The translations under genes were made by a program, and so were the position numbers. Below, in pieces: positions 1 to 7,584 of a stretch of 20,396 bases of DNA (positions are counted from its first letter, which is position 1; each line of letters starts with the position of its first letter). Location of the stretch: contig CAZNDM010000111.1 in assembly GCA_964571845.1 (NCBI GenBank), positions 1 to 20,396 on the forward strand, read 5' to 3'. The notes beneath the pieces are model-generated. The model was not told the DNA's origin and did no database searches. It saw only the letters and a program-made list of their open reading frames with translations. The stretch is from WFZT01 sp964571845. GTDB taxonomy: Bacteria; Hydrothermota; Hydrothermia; B15-G9; WFZT01.

Positions 1-17
1 GGATTTTTCACAAGCCT

Positions 18-147
18 CCTCCCCCACAAAGTAATACCTTGTGGGGGAGGACTGAGGAGGGGGCAGAAAAAGCAGATCTGACAGAGAAAAGAACATAGAG
101 TTTTCTTTGCCCTCCACTTACTCCCCTTCCACTTCGTGGGAGGGGAG
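18..147 (+). repeat. Two-hairpin palindromic repeat, left copy
   Basis: The element has two palindromes joined by a conserved linker. The first is a perfect 12-bp stem (18-29 with 39-50, 9-nt loop). The second is a 12-bp stem with one G-T mismatch (121-132 with 136-147, loop TTC). The linker contains AGCAGATCTGACAG at 71-84. The same arrangement is found inverted at 20194-20312. Positions 41-90 match the reverse complement of 20250-20299 at 41 of 50 bases without gaps. No transposase or open frame of note lies inside. REP/BIME-like or MITE-like repeat is my reading; the family name is unknown. Confidence 0.75.
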
Positions 148-292
148 GCTGTGGGTCGTTCCTCTCACAAGCGGGAGAAACTGGGGCTCAACTCCTGCAA
201 ACGGGAGGGTAGATTGGATGTGTGGACCTTTCTACCAAGTGGGAAAGGAATACTTAAGGACCGATGTGGGTTTATCCCACGCAATTAGCCTC
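148..292. other. Gene-free stretch with small hairpins
   Basis: I see no supportable gene here. A 63-aa open frame over 107-298 runs through the palindromes and resembles nothing. A small hairpin lies at 266-280 (GTGGG/CCCAC with a 5-nt loop), and 227-248 has an imperfect inverted repeat (CCTTTC/GAAAGG). These look like degenerate relatives of the neighbouring palindromic repeat. Confidence 0.4.
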
Positions 293-321
293 TTGTAAAA
301 TTTCTTTCGGGTATATATAAT
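293..321 (+). promoter_or_regulatory. Sigma70-type promoter for tRNA-Val and the rpmH block
   Basis: TTGTAA (293-298) is followed by a 17-nt spacer and TATAAT (316-321). The predicted start of transcription near 328 lies about 9 nt before the mature tRNA. No terminator is visible between the tRNA and rpmH, so this promoter probably also feeds the ribosomal-protein and membrane-insertion genes downstream. Confidence 0.75.
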
Positions 322-336
322 ATAAAGGCTTGATGT

Positions 337-412
<76 letters not shown>

Positions 413-440
413 CTTAAAAATTTCCCCAAGGAGGCCCCTG

Positions 441-575
441 ATGAAAAGAACCTTTCAACCATCAATTATTAAAAGAAAGAGAAGACACGGTTTTCGTGCC
501 AGAATGAAAACAAAATCTGGCAGAAAAATTATTAGAAATAGAAGAAGAAAGGGAAGGAAAATCCTGACTGCTTAA
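441..575 (+). CDS. rpmH: 50S ribosomal protein L34
   Basis: This 44-aa, very basic protein starts MKRTFQPS and continues with KRKRRHGFRARM and the SGRKIIRNRRRKGR tract, which is the classic L34 pattern over its full usual length. L34 binds 23S rRNA in the large ribosomal subunit. A strong ribosome binding site, AAGGAGG at 428-434, sits 6 nt before ATG. Nearly every arginine is AGA or AGG. The gene leads the conserved rpmH-rnpA-yidD-yidC-jag order. No dnaA or origin-like sequence is visible upstream; a tRNA gene and repeats are found there instead. Confidence 0.97.
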   Translation: MKRTFQPSIIKRKRRHGFRARMKTKSGRKIIRNRRRKGRKILTA

Positions 576-580
576 GTCTT

Positions 581-889
581 TTGAAAACCCTCAAAAAGAA
601 CGAAGATTTTTTTTATATTATCAAAAACGGGAGATGGAGAAAATTAAAAACATTCGTGGTTTATTGGGTTCCAGCAGAAGAAAAGGTTTTCGGATTCGCA
701 GCCTCAAAAAAGCTAAAAACGAAGGTGAAGAAAAACAGGGTGAAGCGGAGATTAAAGGAACTGGTGAGGCTGCACGAAGACAAATTCCCGCCTGGCAAAT
801 ATATCTTGATGGGCTCTCAGGTTACCCTCAAAGCCAGGTGGCAGGAAATGATTCAGGATATCCAAAAATTCCTGAAAGATTTGGACTAA
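581..889 (+). CDS. rnpA: Ribonuclease P protein component
   Basis: This 102-aa basic protein is the protein cofactor of RNase P, which matures the 5' ends of tRNAs together with the RnpB RNA. The family signature is seen as KKNRVKRRLKE near residues 50-60 (usual form RNRxKRxxRE), preceded by the FGFAASKK strand. The start is TTG at 581, only 5 nt after the rpmH stop. It was chosen because LKTLKKNEDF aligns with the normal RnpA beginning, and no ATG or GTG lies in a better place. There is no clear ribosome binding site, so translation is probably coupled to rpmH. Its 3' end overlaps yidD. Confidence 0.93.
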   Translation: MKTLKKNEDFFYIIKNGRWRKLKTFVVYWVPAEEKVFGFAASKKLKTKVKKNRVKRRLKELVRLHEDKFPPGKYILMGSQVTLKARWQEMIQDIQKFLKDLD

Positions 890-1095
890 AATTCCTGGTT
901 ATATCCCTTATAAAATTTTACCAAAAGGCAATATCCCCGATGTTTCCCCACACTTGCAGGTTTTATCCAACCTGCTCGAATTATAGCATCGAAGCCATCA
1001 GTAAATACGGGGTTATTAAAGGAGGATTGATGTCCTTATGGAGAGTTCTGCGCTGTAACCCGTTTAATCCCGGTGGATATGACCCAGTGAGGTGA
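838..1095 (+). CDS. yidD: Membrane protein insertion efficiency factor YidD
   Basis: The family core is plain: LIKFYQKAISP, then CRFYPTCSNYSIEAI and LRCNPFNPGGYDPVR, including the conserved cysteines. YidD is a small membrane-associated protein that assists YidC-dependent insertion. The start is uncertain. The nearest standard start codon in frame is GTG at 838, which overlaps rnpA by 52 nt and gives 85 aa with about 15 residues before the conserved part. The alignment would instead favour a beginning near 886-901, where only non-standard codons such as CTG (895) exist. A much longer open frame upstream to 634 is only the out-of-frame shadow of rnpA. Confidence 0.88.
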   Translation: MAGNDSGYPKIPERFGLKFLVISLIKFYQKAISPMFPHTCRFYPTCSNYSIEAISKYGVIKGGLMSLWRVLRCNPFNPGGYDPVR

Positions 1096-1098
1096 AAA

Positions 1099-2595
1099 AT
1101 GGATAGAAGATTTTTAACATACACAATACTCATATTTCTCTTCCTGATCCTGTATCAGGCACTTTTTATGAAACCTCAACCCAGGAAAAAGATTATCAAA
1201 GAGAAAGCTGTTCAGTCCGATACTGTTCAGGTAAAAGAAGCCAAAACCATAGATGTAAAAAATCCAATCGTTGTTAGAACCCCAGCATTTGAAGCTCGCT
1301 TCTCCAGAAAAGGTGGGTTACTTGTTAGTTACACGCTGTCTAAATACCATGACCAGCAGGGTAACCCCGTGGAGCTCATTCCCGAAGGATATGGCATGTT
1401 TGATTTTGAAACTGACAGTCTAAAGGGAATGGATCTCCAGTTTGAAACCTCGAAAGATACTATCGTTGTTGAAGATACCTTTACACTCGTTTTAAAAGCA
1501 AAATTAAACGACTCTGTGTATGTTGTTAAAAAATTCCATTTCGATCCTGAAATATACATGATCGATTATACGCTGGAAATTGACGGTTATAAGGGGAAAA
1601 TTCTTTACAGATTCGATTCCGGATTGAGAGGAACCGAGAAAAACAAATCCGAGGATGTTAAAAATTTCAAGTTTATCTATTACAAGGATAAACTCCACAA
1701 AATCAGTCTGGGTAAGCTCAGAAAATCTCAGTTCAGGGCAATTGCGGAGGATTTTACCTGGTTTGGGATCAGGACAAAGTTCTTTACATTTGATGTTATT
1801 CACAATGGAAGCCTGTACAGAGTTTATGCAGAAGCCGAAAAAGATCGGATTTCATTTGCAGCGCTGTCAAAGGATGGACCTCATCCATTAAAGATCTATT
1901 TTGGTCCCATAGACTACTTCCTCTTAAAGGATGTAGGTTATGACCTTGCGAGTATTTACGAATTCGGACCACCTGTTATAAACATTTTCTCAAAGATAAT
2001 CCTCTACTCATTCAGGTTCCTGCACAGGTACATACCTAACTACGGCTGGGTGATAGTGATATTCTCCCTTTTGATGAAAATTGTGTTCTGGCCGTTTACC
2101 CGCTACAGTTTGAGGTCAATGAGGAAGATGCAGGAGCTTCAGCCAAAGATGAAGCAGCTCCAGAAGCTCTATAAGAACGACCCTCAAAGACTAAACAAGG
2201 AGATGATGGAGCTTTACAGGCAGTACAAGGTTAATCCATTTTCGGGGTGTCTCGTACTCATCCTACAACTTCCAATATTCTGGGCACTTTATCAGGTTTT
2301 GAGATCCACCATTGACCTGCGAGGAGCACCGTTTATGCTCTGGATCAAGGATCTTTCAAGTCCTGATCCCTATTATATTTTGCCGATTTTAATGGGTGTG
2401 GCGAGTCTCGGTCAGGCATTGACCCAGCCTGCTCAGGATAAGAATGCAAGAATGATGGCATTGTTCATGCCAATTTTTATCACTATAATCTTCTTAAAAT
2501 TCCCGTCAGGGATAGTGCTTTATTGGTTTGTGTATAATCTTGTAACAATTTTGGAGCAATACATGATAAAAAAGAGTACAGCGGAGGGTAGATAA
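1099..2595 (+). CDS. yidC: Membrane protein insertase YidC (Oxa1 family)
   Basis: The 498-aa protein inserts membrane proteins, alone or with SecYEG. It begins with a single membrane segment (about residues 5-24), followed by a periplasmic beta-rich domain of about 280 residues as in Gram-negative YidC. The C-terminal insertase core comes after it: GWVIVIFSLLMKIVFWPFTR, MQELQPKMKQLQ, NPFSGCLVLILQLPIFWALY and FPSGIVLYWFVYNL. The Arg normally found in the hydrophilic groove of the second membrane helix appears as Lys (LLMKIVFWPFT), a conservative change. It begins 3 nt after yidD and ends in a TAATG overlap with jag. The periplasmic domain suggests an outer-membrane-bearing host. Confidence 0.96.
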   Translation: MDRRFLTYTILIFLFLILYQALFMKPQPRKKIIKEKAVQSDTVQVKEAKTIDVKNPIVVRTPAFEARFSRKGGLLVSYTLSKYHDQQGNPVELIPEGYGMFDFETDSLKGMDLQFETSKDTIVVEDTFTLVLKAKLNDSVYVVKKFHFDPEIYMIDYTLEIDGYKGKILYRFDSGLRGTEKNKSEDVKNFKFIYYKDKLHKISLGKLRKSQFRAIAEDFTWFGIRTKFFTFDVIHNGSLYRVYAEAEKDRISFAALSKDGPHPLKIYFGPIDYFLLKDVGYDLASIYEFGPPVINIFSKIILYSFRFLHRYIPNYGWVIVIFSLLMKIVFWPFTRYSLRSMRKMQELQPKMKQLQKLYKNDPQRLNKEMMELYRQYKVNPFSGCLVLILQLPIFWALYQVLRSTIDLRGAPFMLWIKDLSSPDPYYILPILMGVASLGQALTQPAQDKNARMMALFMPIFITIIFLKFPSGIVLYWFVYNLVTILEQYMIKKSTAEGR

Positions 2596-3200
2596 TGCGG
2601 TACATCGAAGAAGAAGGTAAAACGGTAGAGGAAGCATTGGAGAAGGCTCTCAGGAAAGCAGGTATAGAAAGGAGTGAGGCTCGCTTTGAAATCATCAATG
2701 AGGGATTGTCAGGCGAGCCTGCAAAAATCCGGCTGTATCTCGACGATGAAGACTTTGATATCATTGAAGAGACAATAAAGGAATTCTTTGGCAAACTTGG
2801 TATCAAAGTCGAAGTCGAGATAGAGCCGAAAAGGAGGAGAAAGTTTTATGTAAACATACATACAAGGGGATATGACTCTGTTTTTATTGGAAAGGGAGGG
2901 AAAAATCTCTCTGCTCTCGAGCATATTATAAATCTTTTGATAAAACGCAGGAAAAAGGATCTTATTGTTGACCTCGATGTATCTGGCTACAAGAGAAGAC
3001 ATAAGGAATTTCTAATAAACAAAGCCAAAGCTATAGCGAAAAGGGTCAAGGAAACTGGAATGGAGATGAGGTTCGATCCCCTTGAACCAGATGAGAGAAG
3101 ACTTGTGAGAGATGTTTTGAGAAGAGATAAAAAAATTCGTGTTTATCAGGTTGGACGCGGGGATAATGTTATTCTTGTTATTGCCCCGAGAAAAGCTTAA
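2595..3200 (+). CDS. jag: Jag/KhpB RNA-binding protein
   Basis: This 201-aa cytoplasmic protein has the three Jag parts in order. The Jag-N domain (residues 1-50, EEGKTVEEALEKAL) is followed by a KH domain (about 65-140, with FIGKGGKNLSALEHIIN as its GxxG loop) and an R3H-like domain (about 145-201, ending VYQVGRGDNVILVIAP). The signature His of R3H seems replaced: the expected RRxxH reads ERRLVRD, so nucleic-acid binding by that domain may differ. ATG overlaps the yidC stop (TAATG), indicating coupled translation. The usual next gene, mnmE, is absent; a convergent gene follows after 56 nt with no obvious terminator hairpin. Confidence 0.93.
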   Translation: MRYIEEEGKTVEEALEKALRKAGIERSEARFEIINEGLSGEPAKIRLYLDDEDFDIIEETIKEFFGKLGIKVEVEIEPKRRRKFYVNIHTRGYDSVFIGKGGKNLSALEHIINLLIKRRKKDLIVDLDVSGYKRRHKEFLINKAKAIAKRVKETGMEMRFDPLEPDERRLVRDVLRRDKKIRVYQVGRGDNVILVIAPRKA

Positions 3201-3256
3201 TTACGGAAACATTAATCGGGTTTAAATCACTCCTTCTATACCGGGATGGGGGTATT

Positions 3257-4075
3257 CTATCCGACGCCTTTTATCTCTATTATCCTGGATAGTTCAAAGG
3301 TTCTGAAATCTTCTCTCAGATAACAATAGGCGTCGATTTTACTTCCTCTTATAGAAATGGGCTCAATCACCCTTTCCGTCCTTCCGCTGTAGGGAGATTG
3401 ATATACGATTCTGACAAATCCCGTTTCTTTGGCAAGTTTAAGAATTTCTCTCGCCTTGTGCTTTATTTTTCCATTTAAGTATCCAAGCTCCTTGAGATCC
3501 CCGAATGTGGTTATACCCTGAGCCCTGAATTTTTCGAGCATTTTCAACCATATTTTCATGGTCAGGCGGGCATCTTCAAGCGCCCTGTGGGTTGCACCAA
3601 CTTTGATACCTATACTCTCTGCAACTGACCTGAGGGATCGGCTTTTCAGGTTGGGAAAACATTTTCTCGAAACAAGATAAGTGTCAATTATCGGATTAAA
3701 AATGGGCTTTCTGCCAGCTTCTCTGAGTTCCTTATTGAGAAATGAGAGATCAGCAGCAAAAATGTTGTAACCGAGTATTATTGTATCCCGTAGAATCTCC
3801 GTCACACTCCCCGCAATTTCCCTGAAAGTTGGGGAATTTGCAACCATTCTGTCAGTTATTCCATGGATCCTGTAGGAATTTTTGGAAATTGGCCTCTCAG
3901 GATTGACAAGGGTGGCAAATTCACGGGTTTTCTTCCCTTTCTGCCAGACAACGATACCTATTTCAACGACTCTATCTGATCTGAAAGAGAGACCCGTTGT
4001 CTCAAGGTCAATTGCGGCATATTTTTTGTCGTATATCGAATCATTTTCAGGAAATTCATCTGGAAGATATATCAA
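3257..4075 (-). CDS. DEDDh exonuclease fused to a WYL-like domain
   Basis: This 272-aa protein combines a DnaQ-like 3'-5' exonuclease with a C-terminal WYL-like domain. All DEDDh residues are present: D and E in AAIDLETTG (23, 25), D in NIFAADLSFL (109), and H and D in THRALEDA (163, 168). The last about 55 residues read as WYL (FVRIVYQSPYSGRTERVIEP, AYCYLREDFRTFELSRI), a fold that binds ligands or nucleic acid. I chose TTG at 4075 because AAGGGG lies 9 nt before it and a promoter-like TATAAT lies just upstream. A GTG at 4156 would add 27 residues and overlap the polymerase gene by 35 nt. It is the last gene of the lexA cluster, and proofreading in trans for the adjacent polymerase is my inference. 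The WYL call is by pattern only. Confidence 0.85.
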   Translation of the reverse strand: MIYLPDEFPENDSIYDKKYAAIDLETTGLSFRSDRVVEIGIVVWQKGKKTREFATLVNPERPISKNSYRIHGITDRMVANSPTFREIAGSVTEILRDTIILGYNIFAADLSFLNKELREAGRKPIFNPIIDTYLVSRKCFPNLKSRSLRSVAESIGIKVGATHRALEDARLTMKIWLKMLEKFRAQGITTFGDLKELGYLNGKIKHKAREILKLAKETGFVRIVYQSPYSGRTERVIEPISIRGSKIDAYCYLREDFRTFELSRIIEIKGVG

Positions 4076-4108
4076 CTTCCTACACCCCTTAAATACTTGT
4101 GCTTTTAA

Positions 4109-4137
4109 ATTATAACGCCAATTACAAATATTTCCAA
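4109..4137 (-). promoter_or_regulatory. Possible internal promoter before the exonuclease gene
   Basis: Read on the minus strand, TTGGAA (4137-4132), a 17-nt spacer and a perfect TATAAT (4114-4109) lie across the end of the polymerase gene. Transcription would begin near 4102, between the polymerase stop and the TTG start at 4075. The site could be chance in AT-rich DNA, but its placement fits a secondary promoter that lets the exonuclease be made without the whole cassette. Confidence 0.4.
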
Positions 4138-6269
4138 AAGGAACCTGTGCTTTCACCTAAAAAATCAGGGTTCTTCGTACCTTCACTCGCTTCAAACCCA
4201 CTCATAATCTCTTCAACAGCCCTTTTTAGGAGTTCACTATAATGAGCAACATCAATATCTTCATACAGACCATCTCCCATGTAAGGTGCTGCTGAATATC
4301 TGGTTGCTATGTACCAGACCATCTCCCCGGGCTGGAGACTTATACCTGAGTTTTCAAGCGTTTTAAGTGCAAAAAAGGTTCGTGTCCTTGATTTGTAAGA
4401 AGAAGCTTTTCTCCTCACCCTGATAGCAATCGCAAGCCTATCAGGGGATATAAGCCCCTCCCGAAGTTTTATACTATACTCCTCAAAAATTCTCTCTCCA
4501 ATCCCCTTTGCATCCGCATAGTCTGGACTTTTCAGCTGGCTCAGCTCTTCAATAAATTTCATCTGTGCCTCTTTAACAAACCCGGGAACATCGTGCCTCC
4601 TCATCATTAAACCCCGAACCTTAATTCTTCCATCATAAAACACGCCAAAAAACCTGTTAGGTACACCAACTCCTTTCATACCTCTTGATGAAGGGAAAAC
4701 AAGCCATCTGTAAATACCCTCAAGGTCCATCTCAACACCTGTTTTCCTGGTAATTTCTTCCACGACTTCACCAATCTTTGAAAGGTCGCCACCTGTTATC
4801 CATAAAGAATCTGTTAGAGCATGAATAACCCGAAAGCCGCGGCTTTCTGCAATCTCCTTCGCAGTCAAAAGGAGCTCTCTCCCTATTGCTGTTACTGTCT
4901 CATGTGCCTCTATTTTACCAAACCTTGCATTCCTGTAACCAAGATACCCAAAACATGTAACAAGTATCCACTTGATGGCTTTCTGTCTGTGATCAAACCT
5001 TTTTTCTCGCTTCTTCAATTTCTTGTAAAGGGCTCTTTTATGAAGTACTTTCTCGAGCGCCATGGGAACGATCCCCTTCCTTGTAGTATCTATCACATAC
5101 CCTGTCTCCGGTATCTTCCTGCCCGTACCAGACGACTTTACCGTCTCTGGACTGACATTGAATTTAACCATGATCGTTGGATACATCTGAGAAAAATCTA
5201 TCTCAGCCACATCTTTAAAAACTCCAACCGGAGGGGTAAAAACGAGTCCCCCTTTATCTGAAATAAGTAAATTTTCAAGTGATCTAAAATCTTCAGACTG
5301 TGCTTTCCTGGAGGGTATCAGAATCTCTGCTTCTATTGCAGCGTTGTATTCAAGTGCACTCATGGCAGTTCCGATAGCCGATCTTGCGAGCCGCTGGACA
5401 GGAATACGCGATATTCTCGCTATCTCAACTATCCCCTCAAGACCAGCTTCGTTGTACATGAAAGAATTTCTTCTGTCTATATGCCACCTTCCTGAAAGGT
5501 AATGTGAAGGAGCCCTGTAAAAGACTGTCCCATAGGACACATACGATACCCCCGAGCTACCTATTTCAAGATTCAATCCGGTTTTTATTCCATAAGCCTT
5601 TTCAAGCCTCAATAAGACCGGAAAAATCAGCTTATCCCCATGATCTGTAAAAATCACCTGAGGATCGTAATCAAGAACAATTTTCCTGATGGACCTTAAC
5701 AACTGAACAGGATCATCCATCTCCAGTTCTACTTGAGTCTCCTCAATTTTAACGATGATCTTTGTCCCCATGCTTCCCGGAGCTACATACATCGGACCGG
5801 AAAGAACGATCTCCATACTTCTCAGATCGGGCAATCTCCATTCCACATCCATAGGGGTATCGAGTATCTTAAACGACGGTGGCACCCTGCTCACTATCTC
5901 AACATTTGCAGAAGGGAAAAGTCCGGTAAGGATCATAAAATATGTCTCAGGTGGTATCCCTGTATTAAAAACCTCAAATTCTCCCTCATGATGTTCAAGA
6001 TACCTGGATAGGCTTGAATAATTGAAAGCGTTTAACCTCAAAACACGGACCTTTTTACCGGATAGATAATCTATCTTCGATTCAAAACAGAAAGACTTGA
6101 CGAGGTTCATCCTCTTAAGTTTTTTAGCAATTTTCAAAAGATGGGATTCTTTACCTCTCAGATAAACCGGAAGATGGTATTTCCAGGGAATCACCTCCAT
6201 TCTGTCCTTTTCGAGGACATAGACGAAGAAGTATTCTCCCTGATTTTTTACATCAAATAGAAAGCCCAT
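4122..6269 (-). CDS. Divergent family-B DNA polymerase
   Basis: The 715-aa protein carries the polymerase motifs of family B: motif A DFSQMYPTIM (D358), motif B as K433-ILVTCFGYLGYRNARFG, motif C ALTDSLW (D487) and the thumb motif KVRG (550-553). Motif C usually reads DTDS; here the first Asp is Leu, while the metal-binding second Asp is kept. Motif B has Thr where Asn is usual. The N-terminal exonuclease region looks eroded: no DIE-type Exo I can be found (MEIVL at 152-156), Exo II is reduced to DHGDKLIFP, and no YxxxD Exo III is visible. It is shorter than E. coli Pol II (783 aa). Its start overlaps the RecA-like gene by 17 nt. It recalls the PolB2/Dpo2 branch, a placement that needs a tree. 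Confidence 0.92.
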   Translation of the reverse strand: MGFLFDVKNQGEYFFVYVLEKDRMEVIPWKYHLPVYLRGKESHLLKIAKKLKRMNLVKSFCFESKIDYLSGKKVRVLRLNAFNYSSLSRYLEHHEGEFEVFNTGIPPETYFMILTGLFPSANVEIVSRVPPSFKILDTPMDVEWRLPDLRSMEIVLSGPMYVAPGSMGTKIIVKIEETQVELEMDDPVQLLRSIRKIVLDYDPQVIFTDHGDKLIFPVLLRLEKAYGIKTGLNLEIGSSGVSYVSYGTVFYRAPSHYLSGRWHIDRRNSFMYNEAGLEGIVEIARISRIPVQRLARSAIGTAMSALEYNAAIEAEILIPSRKAQSEDFRSLENLLISDKGGLVFTPPVGVFKDVAEIDFSQMYPTIMVKFNVSPETVKSSGTGRKIPETGYVIDTTRKGIVPMALEKVLHKRALYKKLKKREKRFDHRQKAIKWILVTCFGYLGYRNARFGKIEAHETVTAIGRELLLTAKEIAESRGFRVIHALTDSLWITGGDLSKIGEVVEEITRKTGVEMDLEGIYRWLVFPSSRGMKGVGVPNRFFGVFYDGRIKVRGLMMRRHDVPGFVKEAQMKFIEELSQLKSPDYADAKGIGERIFEEYSIKLREGLISPDRLAIAIRVRRKASSYKSRTRTFFALKTLENSGISLQPGEMVWYIATRYSAAPYMGDGLYEDIDVAHYSELLKRAVEEIMSGFEASEGTKNPDFLGESTGSFWKYL

Positions 6270-6990
6270 TTTCCAGTGCTTTTATCCTTTTTTCGAGCTC
6301 CCTGATCTTCTTCTCCTGTTCTATAAAAGCGGAGAGAAAGAGTGGAATTATGGGATCCGGAAATGCCGCATAACTTCCCGCCTGTACATGTTTTTTGGCG
6401 TACTTGAAAATCTCCTCAAGATACTCCTGATCCTCCTTTCTCAAAGCCCGACGGAACTTTTTCAAACGCTCCCTTTGCATCTCAATTGTCATTGAATAGG
6501 GCATTATTGTTCTACCCATAATAACACCTCCATTTATCAAAATCTTTAAGTCAATCCCCGACGCAAGATTGTCCAGAAACACCCCATCTTTATCAGGGAT
6601 ATCCTGTATAAGAAAAATCAAAGAATTTCGGGATCTAATGACATCTTTCAAAGAATTGAGGACCTTGATGGATTCCCTGAAACTTAACCCCTCGTTTCTA
6701 TCAGTCACAAACTCAACAGGACCAAATACAACAGAAATCGATCTCTCTGGCAACTTTTTAAGGATTGAAACTATCTGAAAGGGGTTAAACGCCCTTGCAA
6801 CTTTTACTTTCCTGAGGAAAATATCCGGGCTGATACCTCTTAAAGAAGCCTCGGAGACGAGGAAGTAAACATCAAGTAGATTGGCACAGTCCACTATGTA
6901 CGGAGAGTGTCCCTTTTCTACGAGTTTCACTATAGCTCTGTGAGCCATCGTGTAAATATAATCTCTTCCAGATATGAGGAAACTCTTCAT
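6253..6990 (-). CDS. RecA/RadA-fold protein lacking the P-loop (ImuA-like position)
   Basis: This 245-aa protein keeps the layout of a RecA/RadA core but has lost its ATP site. YIVDCANLLDVY (31-42) aligns with the VIDTE-type strand, VKVARAFNPFQIVSIL (62-77) with the conserved VARAxN strand of RadA, and SISVVFGPVEFV (84-95) with the Walker B strand, where the usual Asp is absent. The position of the P-loop holds LISGRDYIYT, with no GxxxxGK[ST]. Residues 222-241 form a short coiled coil. It starts 3 nt after the lexA stop, with GAGGAG embedded in the lexA end. By fold, lost ATPase and position it resembles ImuA/SulA-type partners of translesion polymerases. No family can be assigned with certainty. 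Confidence 0.75.
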   Translation of the reverse strand: MKSFLISGRDYIYTMAHRAIVKLVEKGHSPYIVDCANLLDVYFLVSEASLRGISPDIFLRKVKVARAFNPFQIVSILKKLPERSISVVFGPVEFVTDRNEGLSFRESIKVLNSLKDVIRSRNSLIFLIQDIPDKDGVFLDNLASGIDLKILINGGVIMGRTIMPYSMTIEMQRERLKKFRRALRKEDQEYLEEIFKYAKKHVQAGSYAAFPDPIIPLFLSAFIEQEKKIRELEKRIKALENGLSI

Positions 6991-6993
6991 GAT

Positions 6994-7578
6994 CTATCTC
7001 CTCAAAAGCCCCACATATATGCCGATTATTTTCACATCTTCTGCATTGACAACTATTGGCTCCATCTCTGGGTTTGAGGGCTTCAGAATAATCCTGTCAC
7101 CCTTTACAAAAATTCTTTTGAGAGTTACCTCTCCGTTAACGAGGACAGCAGCTATATCTCCATTTTTAACTACATCCTGACGCTTGATAAACACTATGTC
7201 CCCATCAAGAATATGGTCCCCTATCATACTGTCTCCCCGAACCCTAAGAGCAAATATCTCTCCCATACCAAATAAAGAAGGGTCAATAGACAGGTATTCA
7301 TCTGTAACTTCATCGGTAAATGTCAGATCACCTGCCGGAATAAACCCAAGAAGGGGAATGACACCTGAAGATCTTGATACGATAATTCCCCTCCCCTTTC
7401 CCGGTAATTTTTTGATAACCCCCTTTCTCTCGAGCGCCTTTATGTGATCCTGCACCGCTTTGATCTGAATACCAAACCTCCGGGCTATTTCCCTGATAGA
7501 TGGAGCAATACCATTTTCTCTGATGTAATCCTCGATGAAACTCAGAATCTCTTTTTGCCTCTCAGTCAACCTTTCCAT
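6994..7578 (-). CDS. lexA: LexA repressor (SOS regulator)
   Basis: The 194-aa protein is a complete LexA. The N-terminal winged helix spans residues 1-68 (LTERQKEILSFI, with recognition helix IQIKAVQDHIKALERKG). The self-cleavage site is Ala82-Gly83 in GFIPAGDL, the catalytic Ser is S117 in RGDSMIGDHILDGD, and the general-base Lys is K154 in VTLKRI. RecA filaments trigger cleavage and derepress the regulon. It is the first gene of a four-gene cluster. The ATG coincides with the predicted transcription start, and no normal ribosome binding site is present, so the message is probably leaderless. The promoter carries a perfect palindrome, presumably its own operator. Confidence 0.96.
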   Translation of the reverse strand: MERLTERQKEILSFIEDYIRENGIAPSIREIARRFGIQIKAVQDHIKALERKGVIKKLPGKGRGIIVSRSSGVIPLLGFIPAGDLTFTDEVTDEYLSIDPSLFGMGEIFALRVRGDSMIGDHILDGDIVFIKRQDVVKNGDIAAVLVNGEVTLKRIFVKGDRIILKPSNPEMEPIVVNAEDVKIIGIYVGLLRR

Positions 7579-7584
7579 GCCTAA

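Noticed and set aside
107..298. 63-aa open frame near the left edge
   Set aside because: It runs through the palindromic repeat and resembles no protein.
1..300. CRISPR array
   Set aside because: The repeats are palindromes of varying arm and loop length, irregularly spaced, without unique spacers and without cas genes nearby.
634..837. Long N-terminal extension of yidD
   Set aside because: It is rnpA read in another frame; the RnpA motif is well conserved and YidD proteins are about 70-85 residues long.
3201..3256. Bidirectional terminator between jag and the exonuclease gene
   Set aside because: I looked for a stem with a T-run between the convergent genes and found none that was convincing.
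4076..4156. GTG start at 4156 for the exonuclease
   Set aside because: It needs a 35-nt overlap with the polymerase gene and has no ribosome binding site; the extra residues match nothing. It remains possible.
4122..6269. Assignment as E. coli-type DNA polymerase II (polB)
   Set aside because: LexA control of a family-B polymerase suggests it, but the motifs (LTDS, missing exonuclease acids), the length and the partner genes differ from Pol II.
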